Notes under the pieces: model-generated
What the model was told of the DNA's origin: nothing
Seen by the model: only the letters and a program-made list of their open reading frames with translations
Database searches by the model: none
Made by a program: the position numbers and the translations under genes
Shown here: in pieces, positions 8,038-17,805 of the stretch
Numbering within the stretch: position 1 is the first letter of the stretch
Layout: each line of letters begins with the position of its first letter
DNA from: Streptomyces malaysiense
GTDB taxonomy: Bacteria; Actinomycetota; Actinomycetes; Streptomycetales; Streptomycetaceae
DNA: 64,000 nt
NCBI RefSeq assembly: GCF_000980885.2
Contig: NZ_LBDA02000012.1
Location: 329,949 to 393,948 of the forward strand
Direction: 5' to 3'

Positions 8038-11000
8038 TCAGGCCCGCCGCAACCGCAGCGTCACCAGTTCGAACGGCCGCAGGCGCAGCGTGATCCGGTC
8101 GCCGTCCCGCCGTGGTGCCGCCGCCTCGGGCAGGTGCCGCTCCAGCAGGTTCGTCACCGTGACCCCGGCGACCTCGAACCCGGCGGTCAGCGTGGCGCTG
8201 GTCCGGCCGCCGAGGGCCTCGTGGAAGCGCACCACCACGTCGCCGCTGCCGTCGTCGGCCAGCTTCACCGCCGTCACGACCACCGCGTCCTCCGCCACCG
8301 ACACCAGCGGCGCGACGTCCCCGGCGCCGGCCGCCCGCCGCTCGGGCACGTTGATCCGCCAGCCCTCGCGCACCGCGTCGCCGATGCCCGCACCCGGCAC
8401 CAGGGCGTGCCGAAAGCGGTGCACACCCTGGTCCGTCTCCGGGTCGGGGAAGCGGGGAGCGCGCAGCAGCGACACCCGGACCGTCGTGGTGGTGCCGCGG
8501 TCGCCGTCGGTGCGGACGGTCCGGGTCACGTCGTGCCCGTACGTCGAGTCGTTGACGATCGCCACGCCCCAGCCCGGCTCCTCCAGGTGGACGAAGCGGT
8601 GGTTGCACGCCTCGAACCTGGCCGCCTCCCACGAGGTGTTGGTGTGGGTGGGCCGGTGGAAGTGCCCGAACTGGGTCTCGGACGCGTACCGTTCGGCGTG
8701 CACGTCCAGCGGGAAGGCGAGCTTGAGGAACTTCTCCGTCTCGTGCCAGTCGACCTCGGTGTCCAGCACCAGCCGCCGCTCACCCGCCGCCAGCGACAGT
8801 ACCTGGGTGACGCGGGAGGAACCGAAGGACCGGACGATCCGCACCGATGCGCCGTCCTCGCCGGGCGTGACCGACTCGGTGCCGGTCAGGTCGGTGACGG
8901 TGTTGCGGTAGAACTCGTCCACGTCCCAGGCGTCCCACATGTTCGGGAAGTCGGGGTGCAGCTGGAGGAGGTTCGCCGCCCCGCCGGGCGCGATCGACTC
9001 ACGGCCGGCCTCGTTGTCGTACGCCGAGACGACCAGGCCGCGGCCGTCGATCCCGATGCGCAGCAGGCCGTTGTCCAGGACGTACCCGCCACCCTCACGG
9101 GACGTCAGGCCGCTGCGGCCCGCCCCGACCGGGGTGGCGGCGGCACCGGCCGGTACGCCCGCGCGGGCGTGCGGAGCCGCGTTGAAGACCAGCGGTGTGC
9201 TGCCCTCGCCCGCCAGCGCGCGCTGGGCGGCCTCGATGATCGCGTCCAGCTCCCGGCCGACACTCCGGTAGGTCGCCCGTGCCTCGCGGTGCACCCAGGC
9301 GATGGACGAGCCGGGCAGGATGTCGTGGAACTGGTGGAGCAGCACCGTCTTCCAGATCCGGTCGAGATCCTCGTACGGATAGGGGAACCCGGTGCGTACG
9401 GCCGCCGTCGCCGCCCACAACTCGGCCTCCCGCAGCAGGTGTTCACTTCGCCGGTTGCCCTGCTTCGTCTGGGCCTGGCTGGTGAGGGTGGCGCGGTGCA
9501 GCTCCAGGTAGAGCTCGCCGACCCAGACGGGCGGCTCGGGGTACTCGGCCTCGGCCTTGTCGAAGAAGGCCCGCGGGGTCTCCCACACCACCCGCGCCGA
9601 GCCCTCCAGATCACGCAGCCGGGCGGCCTTGGCGACCATCTCGCGGGTGGTCCCGCCGCCTCCGTCGCCCCAGCCGGTGGGGGCGAGCGAGTGCCGTGCG
9701 ACGCCCTTGTCCTTGAAGTTGCGGGCGGCGTGCGCGATCTCGCTGCCCTTCATCGAGCAGTTGTAGGTGTCGACGGGCGGGAAGTGCGTGAAGATCCGGG
9801 TGCCGTCGATGCCCTCCCACTGGAAGGTGTGGTGCGGGAAGGTGTTCGTCCGCGACCAGGAGATCTTCTGCGTCAGCAGCCGGGTGGAGCCCGCCGCCCT
9901 GATGATCTGCGGCAGCCCGGCGGCGAAGCCGAAGGTGTCGGGCAGCCACGCCTCGTCGTTCTCGATGCCGAACTCGTCGAGGAAGAACCGCTTGCCGTGC
10001 ACGAACTGCCGGGCCATGGCCTCCGAGCCGGGCATGTTGGTGTCGGATTCCACCCACATGCCGCCGGCCGGCACGAACCGCCCGTCGGCCACCGCCTCCG
10101 TCACCCGCGCCCACACCTCGGGCCGGTGCTCCTTGACCCACGCCCACTGCTGCGCCTGGGACATGGCGAAGACGAACTCCGGTTCGTCCTCCAGCAGGGC
10201 GGTCATGTTGGCCGTGGTCCGGGCCACCTTGCGCACCGTCTCGCGCAGCGGCCACAGCCAGGCGGAGTCGATGTGCGCGTGCCCGACGGCGCTGACCCGG
10301 TGCGCGGAGGGCACGGCGGGCGCGGCCAGCACACCGCCGAGCCGTGCGCGGGCCCGGTCGGCGGTGCCGTTGACATCCTGGAGGTCGACGGCGTCGAGCG
10401 CCCTGTCCACGGCGCGCAGGATCTCGTGGCGGCGCGGGGAGTCCACCGGCAGCTCGGCCATCAGCTCGCCGAGCACCTCCAGATCGATCACCAGCTGCCA
10501 CACGGTCTCGTCGAAGACCGCGAGATCCATGCGGGTCAGGGTGTACTGCGGCTCGCCGCCCGCGGTCTCCTTGTCGCCGAGCTGTGTCGGCAGGAACGGG
10601 TGGTAGTCGAGGACGACCGGGTTGGAGGCGGCCTCGATGTGCAGTCGTACCTCCTCGCCGCCCGCGACGGGCGCGCCGACGCGCACCCACTGGTTGCGCG
10701 GGTTGAGACCCTTCACCGGGGTGCCGTCGGGGCGGTAGACGAGGCCCTCGCACTGGAAGCCGGGCATGTTCTCGTCGAAGCCGAGGTCGAGGAGTGCCTC
10801 CACGGTCCGCCCGGCCCATTCGCCGGGCACCGTACCCCTCACCCGGAACCAGCTGGTGCCCCACGGAGCACCCCACCGGGCGCCCACCCGGATCGGTTCC
10901 GGCTCCGCGGCCAGCGCGTCGGCGACCGGAACTGGCTCGCCGGGCGCGTGCCACACCGCGACCTCGAGGGGGACGGACTCGGGGTACACGGCGGGGCGGA

Positions 11001-11058
11001 TGCGCTCGTCGAGGACCCGCTTGAGGCGGGCTTCGGCCAGACTGCGGTCGTCATGCAT
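8038..11058 (-). CDS. GH38 alpha-mannosidase
   Basis: A 1006-residue glycoside hydrolase family 38 enzyme, full length for the bacterial type. The metal-binding motif GHAHIDSAWLWP is at residues 259-270 (H262, D264), and the nucleophile region GGMWVESDTNMPG has D339. LLHQFHDILPGSS is a further family motif. These enzymes remove alpha-mannose from the non-reducing ends of N-glycan mannose branches. No signal peptide is visible, so it should act in the cytoplasm on imported oligosaccharide. ATG 11058 was chosen because the frame is open far upstream but protein similarity starts at MHDDRSLAEARLKR. It is the last gene of the glycan operon. Confidence 0.93.
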   Translation of the reverse strand: MHDDRSLAEARLKRVLDERIRPAVYPESVPLEVAVWHAPGEPVPVADALAAEPEPIRVGARWGAPWGTSWFRVRGTVPGEWAGRTVEALLDLGFDENMPGFQCEGLVYRPDGTPVKGLNPRNQWVRVGAPVAGGEEVRLHIEAASNPVVLDYHPFLPTQLGDKETAGGEPQYTLTRMDLAVFDETVWQLVIDLEVLGELMAELPVDSPRRHEILRAVDRALDAVDLQDVNGTADRARARLGGVLAAPAVPSAHRVSAVGHAHIDSAWLWPLRETVRKVARTTANMTALLEDEPEFVFAMSQAQQWAWVKEHRPEVWARVTEAVADGRFVPAGGMWVESDTNMPGSEAMARQFVHGKRFFLDEFGIENDEAWLPDTFGFAAGLPQIIRAAGSTRLLTQKISWSRTNTFPHHTFQWEGIDGTRIFTHFPPVDTYNCSMKGSEIAHAARNFKDKGVARHSLAPTGWGDGGGGTTREMVAKAARLRDLEGSARVVWETPRAFFDKAEAEYPEPPVWVGELYLELHRATLTSQAQTKQGNRRSEHLLREAELWAATAAVRTGFPYPYEDLDRIWKTVLLHQFHDILPGSSIAWVHREARATYRSVGRELDAIIEAAQRALAGEGSTPLVFNAAPHARAGVPAGAAATPVGAGRSGLTSREGGGYVLDNGLLRIGIDGRGLVVSAYDNEAGRESIAPGGAANLLQLHPDFPNMWDAWDVDEFYRNTVTDLTGTESVTPGEDGASVRIVRSFGSSRVTQVLSLAAGERRLVLDTEVDWHETEKFLKLAFPLDVHAERYASETQFGHFHRPTHTNTSWEAARFEACNHRFVHLEEPGWGVAIVNDSTYGHDVTRTVRTDGDRGTTTTVRVSLLRAPRFPDPETDQGVHRFRHALVPGAGIGDAVREGWRINVPERRAAGAGDVAPLVSVAEDAVVVTAVKLADDGSGDVVVRFHEALGGRTSATLTAGFEVAGVTVTNLLERHLPEAAAPRRDGDRITLRLRPFELVTLRLRRA

Positions 11059-11108
11059 GCGGGATGCTCCGTAGGTCGGGTTTCGGCGGGTGGGGGACCG
11101 GCGGATGG

Positions 11109-13124
11109 TCAGCGCGGGTGGATGACGGTCGAGGGGGCGGACGAGGTGTACAGCTCTCCTACCGCCCGCACCTCGATCCGTACGGCGGACTCGCCCGGTG
11201 CGGGCGCCTGGCCGCCGGTGAAGTACGCCCGCTGGCCGGTACCGCCCAGGAAGCGCCGGGTGCCGTCGGGCAGCACGCGGTGCAGGGTGTAGTGGCGTAC
11301 CGTGCCGGGGGCCGGGTGGTCCCAGGCGAGGCGCAGGTCGCCGCCGGACGCCGCGGTGATCCGCAGGCCACGAGGGGCGGCCGGGGTGTCGGTGCGGTCG
11401 TGGACGGAGAGGGCGCCGAGCCGCCAGCCGACCGGGCCGCCGCCGGTGGCGGTGAGCCGGACACCGAGGGCGTGGACGGTGCCGGACAGGCCGTCGAGCC
11501 GGACGGCCGAGATGTGCCAGCCGTCGCCCGGCCCGGCCGGCACCGGCAGGTAGGTGTACGGCGGTGCGGCACCGGCCGTGTCCGGCTCCGCGGTCGCCAC
11601 GGCCAGCTCGACCCGGACGGCCCCCGTGTCCGTGCGATGGGTCAGCTCGACGACGGTGCCGGGGCGGACCGGCAGCCGTGTCGCGTACAGGTCCAGCACG
11701 GCGGGACGGTCCAGCGCGCCGTCCACGAGGACGCTGCTGCCGCCGCGCCAGGCGTCCGCGAAGTCGAGGGCGACCGTGGGCCGCCCGCCGTCGGTGCGCA
11801 CCACCCAGCGCCTGGAGGGCAGCCGGTCCTGGAGGCCGAGATGGTTCCAGGGCCTGTCGGAGGTGACCTCGCCCTTCTCGTACCAGCGCAGTCCGTGGCC
11901 GGTGTTGAAGACGCTCGCGAACGGCAGCGAGGCGACGGTCGACCGGTCGGCGACGGACACGGCGGGGGCTCGCCAGCCGTCGGTGGTGTCGGGACGGGAC
12001 GGGTCGAGGGAGCGCCCGGTCCAGAACCGGTCGTCGGCGGCGTGGAAGTCCTCCGGGGTGTGGCCTGCGGGCAGGTGTCCGCGGGTCCACTCGGGCCGGT
12101 ACAGGCCGAGGGAGGTGACGTGCGGGCGGTCGGCCGGCACTATGGCGTCCCAGTCCACCGAGGTGTTCCAGCCGCCCGACTCCACGTCGACGCCGGCCCA
12201 CAACTCGTACCGGTCACGACCCAGTCGTACGGCCTTGTGTCCGGAGGAGGCGAGCGAGGAGGCGCTCCAGCGGAAGTCGACGAACATGTCGTCGGCGGAC
12301 TGGAAGAGGGCCTGGTTCCGTTCGTTCAGCGCGCCCTGCCAGCTCACCGAGCCGTTCACGGTCATCGCGTCGTACCAGGTGATCCGCTGCCCCGCGGCGG
12401 TGGCGAGCCGCTTCAGCTCCGTGACGAAACCGAGCATGTCGGCGCCGAGGGCGCTGTCGCCGCCGCCCGTCTCGGCGTTGACGAACCAGCCGTCGAAGCC
12501 GTGCGCCGATGCGACCGCGACGAGCTGGGCGGCGAGCGGGTGGTGGCCGGCGGCGTCCCTTCGCACCAGGTCGCGGATCCACCGGAGCTGTCCGCCGTAG
12601 GCGGCGGGCGGCAGGAAGACGTTGCCGAGGACGGGAACGCCGTGCCGGTGGGCGGCGTCCACGACGGGCGCGTTCGGCGCGAGGATCAGGCCCTCCCCGG
12701 ACGAGCCGCCCCAGAAGACCAGTTCGTCCATGTAGGCCCAGTGGGTGAGGGCGTAGTAGTCGGCGGTGTCCGAACCCTGGGAGGGGTTGGAGGAGGTGGG
12801 TCCGAACGAGACCAGGCACTGGACGCGGGCCTGCCCGGCGCGGGCGGTGGTGTTCACCGGGGTCGGGGTGAAGCGGGGCGCGAGCGGGGTGGCGGCGGCG
12901 TTGAAGGGCAGGTCGGCGTCGGTGGCGGCGCGCCAGGTCTTCAGGCTGCGCCAGGTGATGCCGGGGCCGGGGCTGCCGGCGGGCAGGGAGTCCGGGAACC
13001 AGTAGGAGGCGTACGGCTGGAGTGCGGCCGTCGTCTTCGGGGCGGCCTCGGCGGTGCCGGCGGGCGGCGCGGACAGGAGCGCGGCGGCGCCTGCGAGCAG
13101 GACGGTGCGTCTGGTGGGGTTCAC
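11109..13124 (-). CDS. Secreted GH85 endo-beta-N-acetylglucosaminidase
   Basis: A 671-residue ENGase. The N-terminus MNPTRRTVLLAGAAALLSAP is a signal peptide with a twin-arginine-like RR, cleaved near AEA. The GH85 domain follows: YASYWFPDSLPAG at residues 38-50 and the catalytic pair N216/E218 in FDGWFVNAETGGGD. The C-terminal ~250 residues are beta-sandwich-like, and the end (PAAPRGLRITAASGGDLRLA) looks like a fibronectin type III repeat. It cuts between the two core GlcNAc residues of N-glycans, releasing oligosaccharide outside the cell. Its GTG start overlaps the stop of the preceding GH5 gene by 4 bases, indicating translational coupling. Confidence 0.92.
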   Translation of the reverse strand: MNPTRRTVLLAGAAALLSAPPAGTAEAAPKTTAALQPYASYWFPDSLPAGSPGPGITWRSLKTWRAATDADLPFNAAATPLAPRFTPTPVNTTARAGQARVQCLVSFGPTSSNPSQGSDTADYYALTHWAYMDELVFWGGSSGEGLILAPNAPVVDAAHRHGVPVLGNVFLPPAAYGGQLRWIRDLVRRDAAGHHPLAAQLVAVASAHGFDGWFVNAETGGGDSALGADMLGFVTELKRLATAAGQRITWYDAMTVNGSVSWQGALNERNQALFQSADDMFVDFRWSASSLASSGHKAVRLGRDRYELWAGVDVESGGWNTSVDWDAIVPADRPHVTSLGLYRPEWTRGHLPAGHTPEDFHAADDRFWTGRSLDPSRPDTTDGWRAPAVSVADRSTVASLPFASVFNTGHGLRWYEKGEVTSDRPWNHLGLQDRLPSRRWVVRTDGGRPTVALDFADAWRGGSSVLVDGALDRPAVLDLYATRLPVRPGTVVELTHRTDTGAVRVELAVATAEPDTAGAAPPYTYLPVPAGPGDGWHISAVRLDGLSGTVHALGVRLTATGGGPVGWRLGALSVHDRTDTPAAPRGLRITAASGGDLRLAWDHPAPGTVRHYTLHRVLPDGTRRFLGGTGQRAYFTGGQAPAPGESAVRIEVRAVGELYTSSAPSTVIHPR

Positions 13125-14377
13125 GAGCGGGTGCCTCCTCGGGGTGTGCGCAGTACCCGGTCGGGCGTGACGACTTCCCGGAGCGCGCGGGCGGTCAGGT
13201 GGTCCCGGTCGGTCGCCCGGGTGTCGAGGACGGTGGTGGGGCGGGCGCCGTCGGCGGTCAGCCGGAAGAACGCCTCGAAGACATCGCCGCCGGGGGCGCA
13301 GCGGGAGCGGGCGGCCGGGTCGGCGGGAACGGTGAGGGCGGTGGTGCGCGGGGCCGGCGCGTAGGTGTGGCCGCGGGCCGCGCGGGACAGGACGCGGGCG
13401 AGGTCCTTGGGTCGGCGGTCGTTGGTCAGCAGGCCGAGGCCGTATTCGAGTTCGGGGAAGTCGGCGAGGTCGCGGGAGACGTCGTGGGAGCACCACCAGG
13501 TGATGCCCCACAGGTCGGGGCAGTCCAGCGCGTTCGCCACGGTGGCCTCGGCGAAGGCGGCGGCGTGCTCGGCGGGGACGAGGGGGGCAGGGGCGCCGAC
13601 CTCCTGGAGCCAGACGGGCCGGTGCGGGTCCCCGGCCCAGGCCTTGCTCAGCTCGATCAGGTACGCGGCGTGGTGCTCGGTGGCCACGGAGGCGCGGCCG
13701 TGGCGCTGGGCGGTGCCGTTGAAGACCCAGGAGTGGACGGCGGTGAGGGCGCCGCGCCGGGCCGCCTGGGCCGGGGTGAAGGGCATGTCGTCCTGGTACC
13801 AGGTGGCGTCGTAGCCGGCGTGCAGGTGCGGCTTGCCGGGGGCGCCCTTCTCGCAGGCGGCGAGCATGCGCTCCAGCCAGGCGTCGATCTGGTCGGCGGT
13901 GGCCCGGTCGGGGTCCGGGTGGGGGCCGGCGGCGAACTGGTTGACCTCGTTGCCGAGGGTCATGCCGAGGAAGCCCGGCCGGTCGGCCAGGGCGGCGGCG
14001 AGGGTGTGCAGGTAGGCGGCCTGCCCGTCGAGCACCTCGGGGTCGGTGAAGAGGTTGCGACGGTGCCAGGTGCGGGTCCACGCGGGCAGGAAGTCGAAGC
14101 TGGAGAGGTGCCCCTGCAGGCCGTCCACGTTGACGTCGAGCCCGCGTTCCGCGGCGGCGTCGACCAGGTGCACCAGATGCTCCACGGCGCGGGGGCGGAT
14201 GAGGGCGCGGTCGGGCTGGAAGTACGGCCACAGCGGGAAGACCCGGATGTGGTCCAGGCCGAGCGCGGCGACGGAGTCCAGGTCGGCGCGTACGGCGTCG
14301 AGGTCGAAGTCGAGCCAGTGGTGGAACCACCCTTGGCTCGGGGTGTAGTTGACGCCGAAGCGCACGGCAGAAGGCAT
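13121..14377 (-). CDS. GH5-type beta-mannosidase-like glycoside hydrolase
   Basis: A 418-residue (beta/alpha)8 hydrolase. The acid/base glutamate is E144 in MTLGNEVNQF and the nucleophile E259 in PVWLQEVGAP, the GH5 (clan A) arrangement. No signal peptide is seen. GH5 enzymes of subfamily 18, found beside GH85 and GH38 in actinobacterial glycan loci, cleave the core Man-beta-1,4-GlcNAc linkage; I infer this role from context and overall similarity, not from a subfamily search. ATG 14377 follows AAGGA at good spacing. The gene ends in a GTGA overlap with the ENGase gene. Confidence 0.85.
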   Translation of the reverse strand: MPSAVRFGVNYTPSQGWFHHWLDFDLDAVRADLDSVAALGLDHIRVFPLWPYFQPDRALIRPRAVEHLVHLVDAAAERGLDVNVDGLQGHLSSFDFLPAWTRTWHRRNLFTDPEVLDGQAAYLHTLAAALADRPGFLGMTLGNEVNQFAAGPHPDPDRATADQIDAWLERMLAACEKGAPGKPHLHAGYDATWYQDDMPFTPAQAARRGALTAVHSWVFNGTAQRHGRASVATEHHAAYLIELSKAWAGDPHRPVWLQEVGAPAPLVPAEHAAAFAEATVANALDCPDLWGITWWCSHDVSRDLADFPELEYGLGLLTNDRRPKDLARVLSRAARGHTYAPAPRTTALTVPADPAARSRCAPGGDVFEAFFRLTADGARPTTVLDTRATDRDHLTARALREVVTPDRVLRTPRGGTRS

Positions 14378-14444
14378 ACGGGGGTCCTTGCGGCAGTGGG
14401 GTCCGGGAGGGGGCCTGGGGCCGGTCGTGCCGGCCGGTCCGGGA

Positions 14445-15353
14445 TCAGCCCTTGACCGCGCCCTCGCCGACCCCGCGGAAGAAGTAGCGCTGGAGGCAGG
14501 CGAAGAGGGCGATCAGCGGTGCCACGGCGATGATCGTGCCGGCCGCGACGAGGCGTTCGTCGTTGGCGAAGGTGCCGTGGAGGTAGTTGAGGCCGATGGT
14601 CAGGGTGAACCTGGACGGGTCGCTGAGCACGATGAGCGGCCAGAGGAAGTCGTCCCAGGCCCCCATGAAGGCGAAGATCGCCACGACGGCGAGGGTGCCC
14701 TTGACCGAGGGCAGCGCGATGCGCAGGAACCGCTGCCAGACGTCGGCGCCGTCGACGTAGGCGGCCTCCTCGATCTCGTAGGGCAGGTTGAGGAAGGCGT
14801 TGCGCATGAGCAGGACGTTCATCGCGGCGATGGAGCCGGGCAGGACGACGCCGATGAGCGTGTTGTTCAGGCCGAGTTCGCGCATGGTCGTGAACTGGGC
14901 GATGACGATGCCCTCCGCGGGCACCAGCATCGCGAGGACGAAGACCAGGGCGGCCGCCCGGCGGCCCCGGTAGCGCAGCCGGGCCAGGGCGTAGCCGGCG
15001 AGGGCGGAACCGACGCAGTTGGTGACGACGTTGGCGGCGGCGACCTTGAGGGAGTTGAGGGCGTAGTCCCAGACCGGGATGGTCTCGGACACCCGCTCGT
15101 AGTTGTGCAGGGTGGGGTGGCCGGGCAGGAACTTCGGCGGGGAGCTGAAGATGTCCTCGGTGGGGCCCTTGAACGAGGTGGACAGCTGCCACACGAACGG
15201 GCCGACGGTCAGGACGAGTACGGCGGTCAGCAACACGTAGCGCAGGACCAGTTCCCACCCCGGCACGCGCCGGCCGCTGTCGTCGGTGAAGCGGGGCGCG
15301 CGGGCACGGTCCGGCCGCGCGCCGCTCTCCGGTGCCTTCTCGGCGACGCTCAC
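14445..15353 (-). CDS. CUT1 ABC sugar-transporter permease (MalG-like)
   Basis: A 302-residue permease with six predicted membrane helices and the EAA loop typical of the family (EIEEAAYVDGADVWQRFLRI). The N-terminal tail is polar and the first helix is around YVLLTAVLVLTVGPFVW. It pairs with the permease at 15350-16294, whose stop overlaps its GTG start by 4 bases, and with the binding protein at 16301. No ATPase gene is present; Streptomyces CUT1 systems commonly share the MsiK ATPase encoded elsewhere, which probably holds here. Likely cargo: N-glycan oligosaccharide released by the ENGase. Confidence 0.92.
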   Translation of the reverse strand: MSVAEKAPESGARPDRARAPRFTDDSGRRVPGWELVLRYVLLTAVLVLTVGPFVWQLSTSFKGPTEDIFSSPPKFLPGHPTLHNYERVSETIPVWDYALNSLKVAAANVVTNCVGSALAGYALARLRYRGRRAAALVFVLAMLVPAEGIVIAQFTTMRELGLNNTLIGVVLPGSIAAMNVLLMRNAFLNLPYEIEEAAYVDGADVWQRFLRIALPSVKGTLAVVAIFAFMGAWDDFLWPLIVLSDPSRFTLTIGLNYLHGTFANDERLVAAGTIIAVAPLIALFACLQRYFFRGVGEGAVKG

Positions 15354-16294
15354 GGCTCCTCCCTCCGGTCGGCGCGCAGCACGAGCAGCATCAGGACGAC
15401 GGTGACGGCGAAGACGACGAGTGAGATCGCCGAGGCGTAGCCGACCCGGCCGGTCAGGCCGGTGCCGGTGCGCTGGACCAGCATCACCAGGGTGGTGTCC
15501 TCGCCCGCCGGGCCGCCGCTCGGCGACGCCAGCAGGTACACCTCGGAGAACACCTTGAAGGCGGAGACCGAGGAGAGCGCGGCGACCAGGACCATGGTGG
15601 AGCGGATGGCGGGCACGGTGACGGTGCAAAGGCGCCTGACCGGGCCCGCGCCGTCCACGGCGGCGGCCTCGTGCAGCTCGCGCGGCACGTTGGCGAGCGC
15701 CGCCAGGTAGATGATCATGTAGTAGCCGAGGCCCTTCCAGACCGTGACGGCCATGGCGCTGAGCAGCAGCAGCCACTGGTCGCTGAGGAATCCGACCTTG
15801 CCTACGCCGATCGTCTCCAGGAGCGAGTTCACCAGGCCGCGCTCGTCCAGCAGCCACACCCAGATCAGCCCCACCACGACGATGGACGCGACGACCGGGG
15901 TGTAGAAGGCGGACCGGAAGAAGGTGATGCCGGGGATGTTCTTCTGCACCAGCAGGGCGAGCAGCAGCGGCAGCAGCACCAGCGCCGGGACGACGCCGAC
16001 GACGTACAGCACGCTGTTGCGCAGGCCGATCCAGAACATGTCGTCGTGCAGCAGCTCGCGGAAGTTGGCGAGGCCGACGAACCGGCCCGGGAGCAGCGTG
16101 CGGCGGTCGGTGAAGGCGTTGATCACCGTGGAGACGAACGGGTAGAGGATGAACCCGCCGGTGATCACCAGTCCGGGGGCGGCGAACAGCCAGGGACTGG
16201 TGGGCAGTTGGCGCCGGATCCGGATCGCCCGGCGCCGCTCCGGGGGCCGCCCTGGACGCGACGCATGCGTCCGGGGGGCGGTCGAGGTGGCCAT
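15350..16294 (-). CDS. CUT1 ABC sugar-transporter permease (MalF-like)
   Basis: A 314-residue inner-membrane permease. It starts with a basic cytoplasmic tail, has a first helix around PWLFAAPGLVITGGFILYPF, and carries the EAA motif ELHEAAAVDGAGPVRRLCTV facing the ATPase. It follows the substrate-binding gene by only 6 bases and overlaps the second permease gene by 4, so binding protein, MalF-like and MalG-like subunits are one translational block. Family knowledge assigns oligosaccharide uptake; the specific sugar is inferred from the flanking glycosidases. Confidence 0.92.
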   Translation of the reverse strand: MATSTAPRTHASRPGRPPERRRAIRIRRQLPTSPWLFAAPGLVITGGFILYPFVSTVINAFTDRRTLLPGRFVGLANFRELLHDDMFWIGLRNSVLYVVGVVPALVLLPLLLALLVQKNIPGITFFRSAFYTPVVASIVVVGLIWVWLLDERGLVNSLLETIGVGKVGFLSDQWLLLLSAMAVTVWKGLGYYMIIYLAALANVPRELHEAAAVDGAGPVRRLCTVTVPAIRSTMVLVAALSSVSAFKVFSEVYLLASPSGGPAGEDTTLVMLVQRTGTGLTGRVGYASAISLVVFAVTVVLMLLVLRADRREEP

Positions 16295-16300
16295 GGCGTG

Positions 16301-17581
16301 CTATCCCTGCTGCTTCAGTAGCCGGTCGCACGCCCTGACAGCGTTGTCGAGCGCGGCCTTCGGGCTCTGCCTGCCCTGCAGCGCCTTGCCGACCTCGTTG
16401 CGCAGCGCGGTCTTCATCTGGTCGCTGAACAGTACGGGCGTGTAGTTGACCGCGCTCTTCAGCGACTTGGCGGCGGCGACGCGCACCCGGGTCTCGTCGG
16501 TGCCGTCCTCCTCGGTGAAGTACGGGTCGTCGAGGGAACCGGCGGTGGACGGGAAGATGGCGACCTTCTTGGCGAAGGACATCTGGTGCTCGGCGTCGGT
16601 GACGTAGTGGGCGAAGGCGACGGCCGCGGGCGTGTGCCTGGTCCGGGAGTTCACCATCAACCCCATCACGTACATGTTGACGTGGCCGGTGTTGGTGATC
16701 TGGTCGGTGATGCCGATGTTCTTGTACAGGCTCGGCGCCTGCTTCTTGAAGTTGTCCAGGTCCAGGGCGCTGCCGGGGTTCATGGCGACGGCCTGGGTCA
16801 GGAACTCCTTCCCGGCCGACTCGGGCGTGGCGTTCAGCGCCCGCGCGTCCAGGGCCTTGGCGTCGTACAACTGCTTGTACCTGGTCAGGAGTTCGACGCC
16901 CTTGGCGTCGTTGAAGGTGAAGCCGGTGCCCGCCTTGTCCATGAGGGAGGCGCCGTAGCGGCCGAAGTCCTCGATGGTGGGGATGTTGGCGAGGGTGGCC
17001 ACCCTGCCGCCCGACTCGTCCGCCATCCGCAGCGCGTCGGCGAAGAGTTCGCCGTACGTCTTCGGGGGCTTCTCCGGATCCAGCCCCGCCTTCTCGAACA
17101 GGGCCTTGTTGTAGAACAGCGGGCCGGTGTTCAGGTACCAGGGGAAGGCGTACGTGCCGGTCATCCCGGGGACCTGGTGGCCGGCCCAGGCGCCCGGCAG
17201 GTACTCGCCCTTGTACTTCGCGGCGGCCTTGTCGAGGTCCATGGCCAGGCCCGCCCTGGCCAGCGGTGCCACCAGGTCGGGGGAGACGTTGACGACGTCC
17301 GGCAGGGTGCCGCCGGCCGCGTCGGCGCTGATCTTGTCGGCGTAGCCCTCGGCGGGCTGGTCGACCCACTTGACGTGGGTGCCCGGGTACTTCTTCTCGA
17401 AGTCGCCGATCAGGCCGTCGAAGTAGTCCTTGAAGTTGGCGCGCAGGTTCCAGGTCTGGAAGGTGATGTCGCCCTCCACCTTGCCGGAGGCGTCCGTCGA
17501 GCCGCCACCGCCGCCGGAGCCGCAGGCGCTCAGCGGCAGGACGAGGGCGGTGACGGCGGCGGCGAGTGCTCTGCGGGACAT
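16301..17581 (-). CDS. ABC transporter sugar-binding lipoprotein
   Basis: A 426-residue extracellular solute-binding protein (family 1). The signal peptide MSRRALAAAVTALVLPLSAC ends in a lipobox with the modified cysteine in LSAC, followed by a Gly/Ser linker. Family features include ITFQTWNLRANFKDYFDGLI, YAFPWYLNTGPLFYNKALFE and VAFAHYVTDAEHQ. It should sit on the outer membrane face and feed the two permeases. ATG 17581 was chosen because the signal peptide begins there; a GTG four codons upstream is possible. This is the first gene of the operon, facing the LacI gene across the operator region. Confidence 0.92.
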   Translation of the reverse strand: MSRRALAAAVTALVLPLSACGSGGGGGSTDASGKVEGDITFQTWNLRANFKDYFDGLIGDFEKKYPGTHVKWVDQPAEGYADKISADAAGGTLPDVVNVSPDLVAPLARAGLAMDLDKAAAKYKGEYLPGAWAGHQVPGMTGTYAFPWYLNTGPLFYNKALFEKAGLDPEKPPKTYGELFADALRMADESGGRVATLANIPTIEDFGRYGASLMDKAGTGFTFNDAKGVELLTRYKQLYDAKALDARALNATPESAGKEFLTQAVAMNPGSALDLDNFKKQAPSLYKNIGITDQITNTGHVNMYVMGLMVNSRTRHTPAAVAFAHYVTDAEHQMSFAKKVAIFPSTAGSLDDPYFTEEDGTDETRVRVAAAKSLKSAVNYTPVLFSDQMKTALRNEVGKALQGRQSPKAALDNAVRACDRLLKQQG

Positions 17582-17740
17582 GGGCACGGTGACACGGCTC
17601 CCTTGCGGCGTCTTCGGCTGGTGTCGGCAAGGACCATGCCCGCCACCTCCGGGGGAAGTCAATGGATTTGAAGTCACTAAAGCTGTCTGTGGAACATCAG
17701 TGCAGGTCAGAGAGGAATCCGAGAGTATTGCCAAGCAACA

Positions 17741-17778
17741 CTAAAGCGCTTTAGGCTTCATCTGCTCAAGCGCTTTAG
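17741..17778. promoter_or_regulatory. Two LacI-type operators in the divergent promoter region
   Basis: CTAAAGCGCTTTAG at 17741-17754 is a perfect 14-base palindrome. CTCAAGCGCTTTAG at 17765-17778 is the same site with one mismatch, 24 bases centre to centre. The central CG and flanking A/T-rich arms match LacI-family operators. A further half-site (CACTAAAGC) lies near 17675. AGTGATCACT, a perfect 10-base palindrome, overlaps the right site at 17777-17786. Together they would let the LacI protein repress both itself and the glycan operon. Confidence 0.8.
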
Positions 17779-17805
17779 TGATCACTGCTGAGAAAAGAGG
17801 CGAGC

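Noticed and set aside
7768..13364. Long plus-strand open frames opposite the GH38 and GH85 genes
   Set aside because: Antisense shadows without recognisable domains or ribosome sites; the minus-strand enzymes carry complete catalytic motifs.
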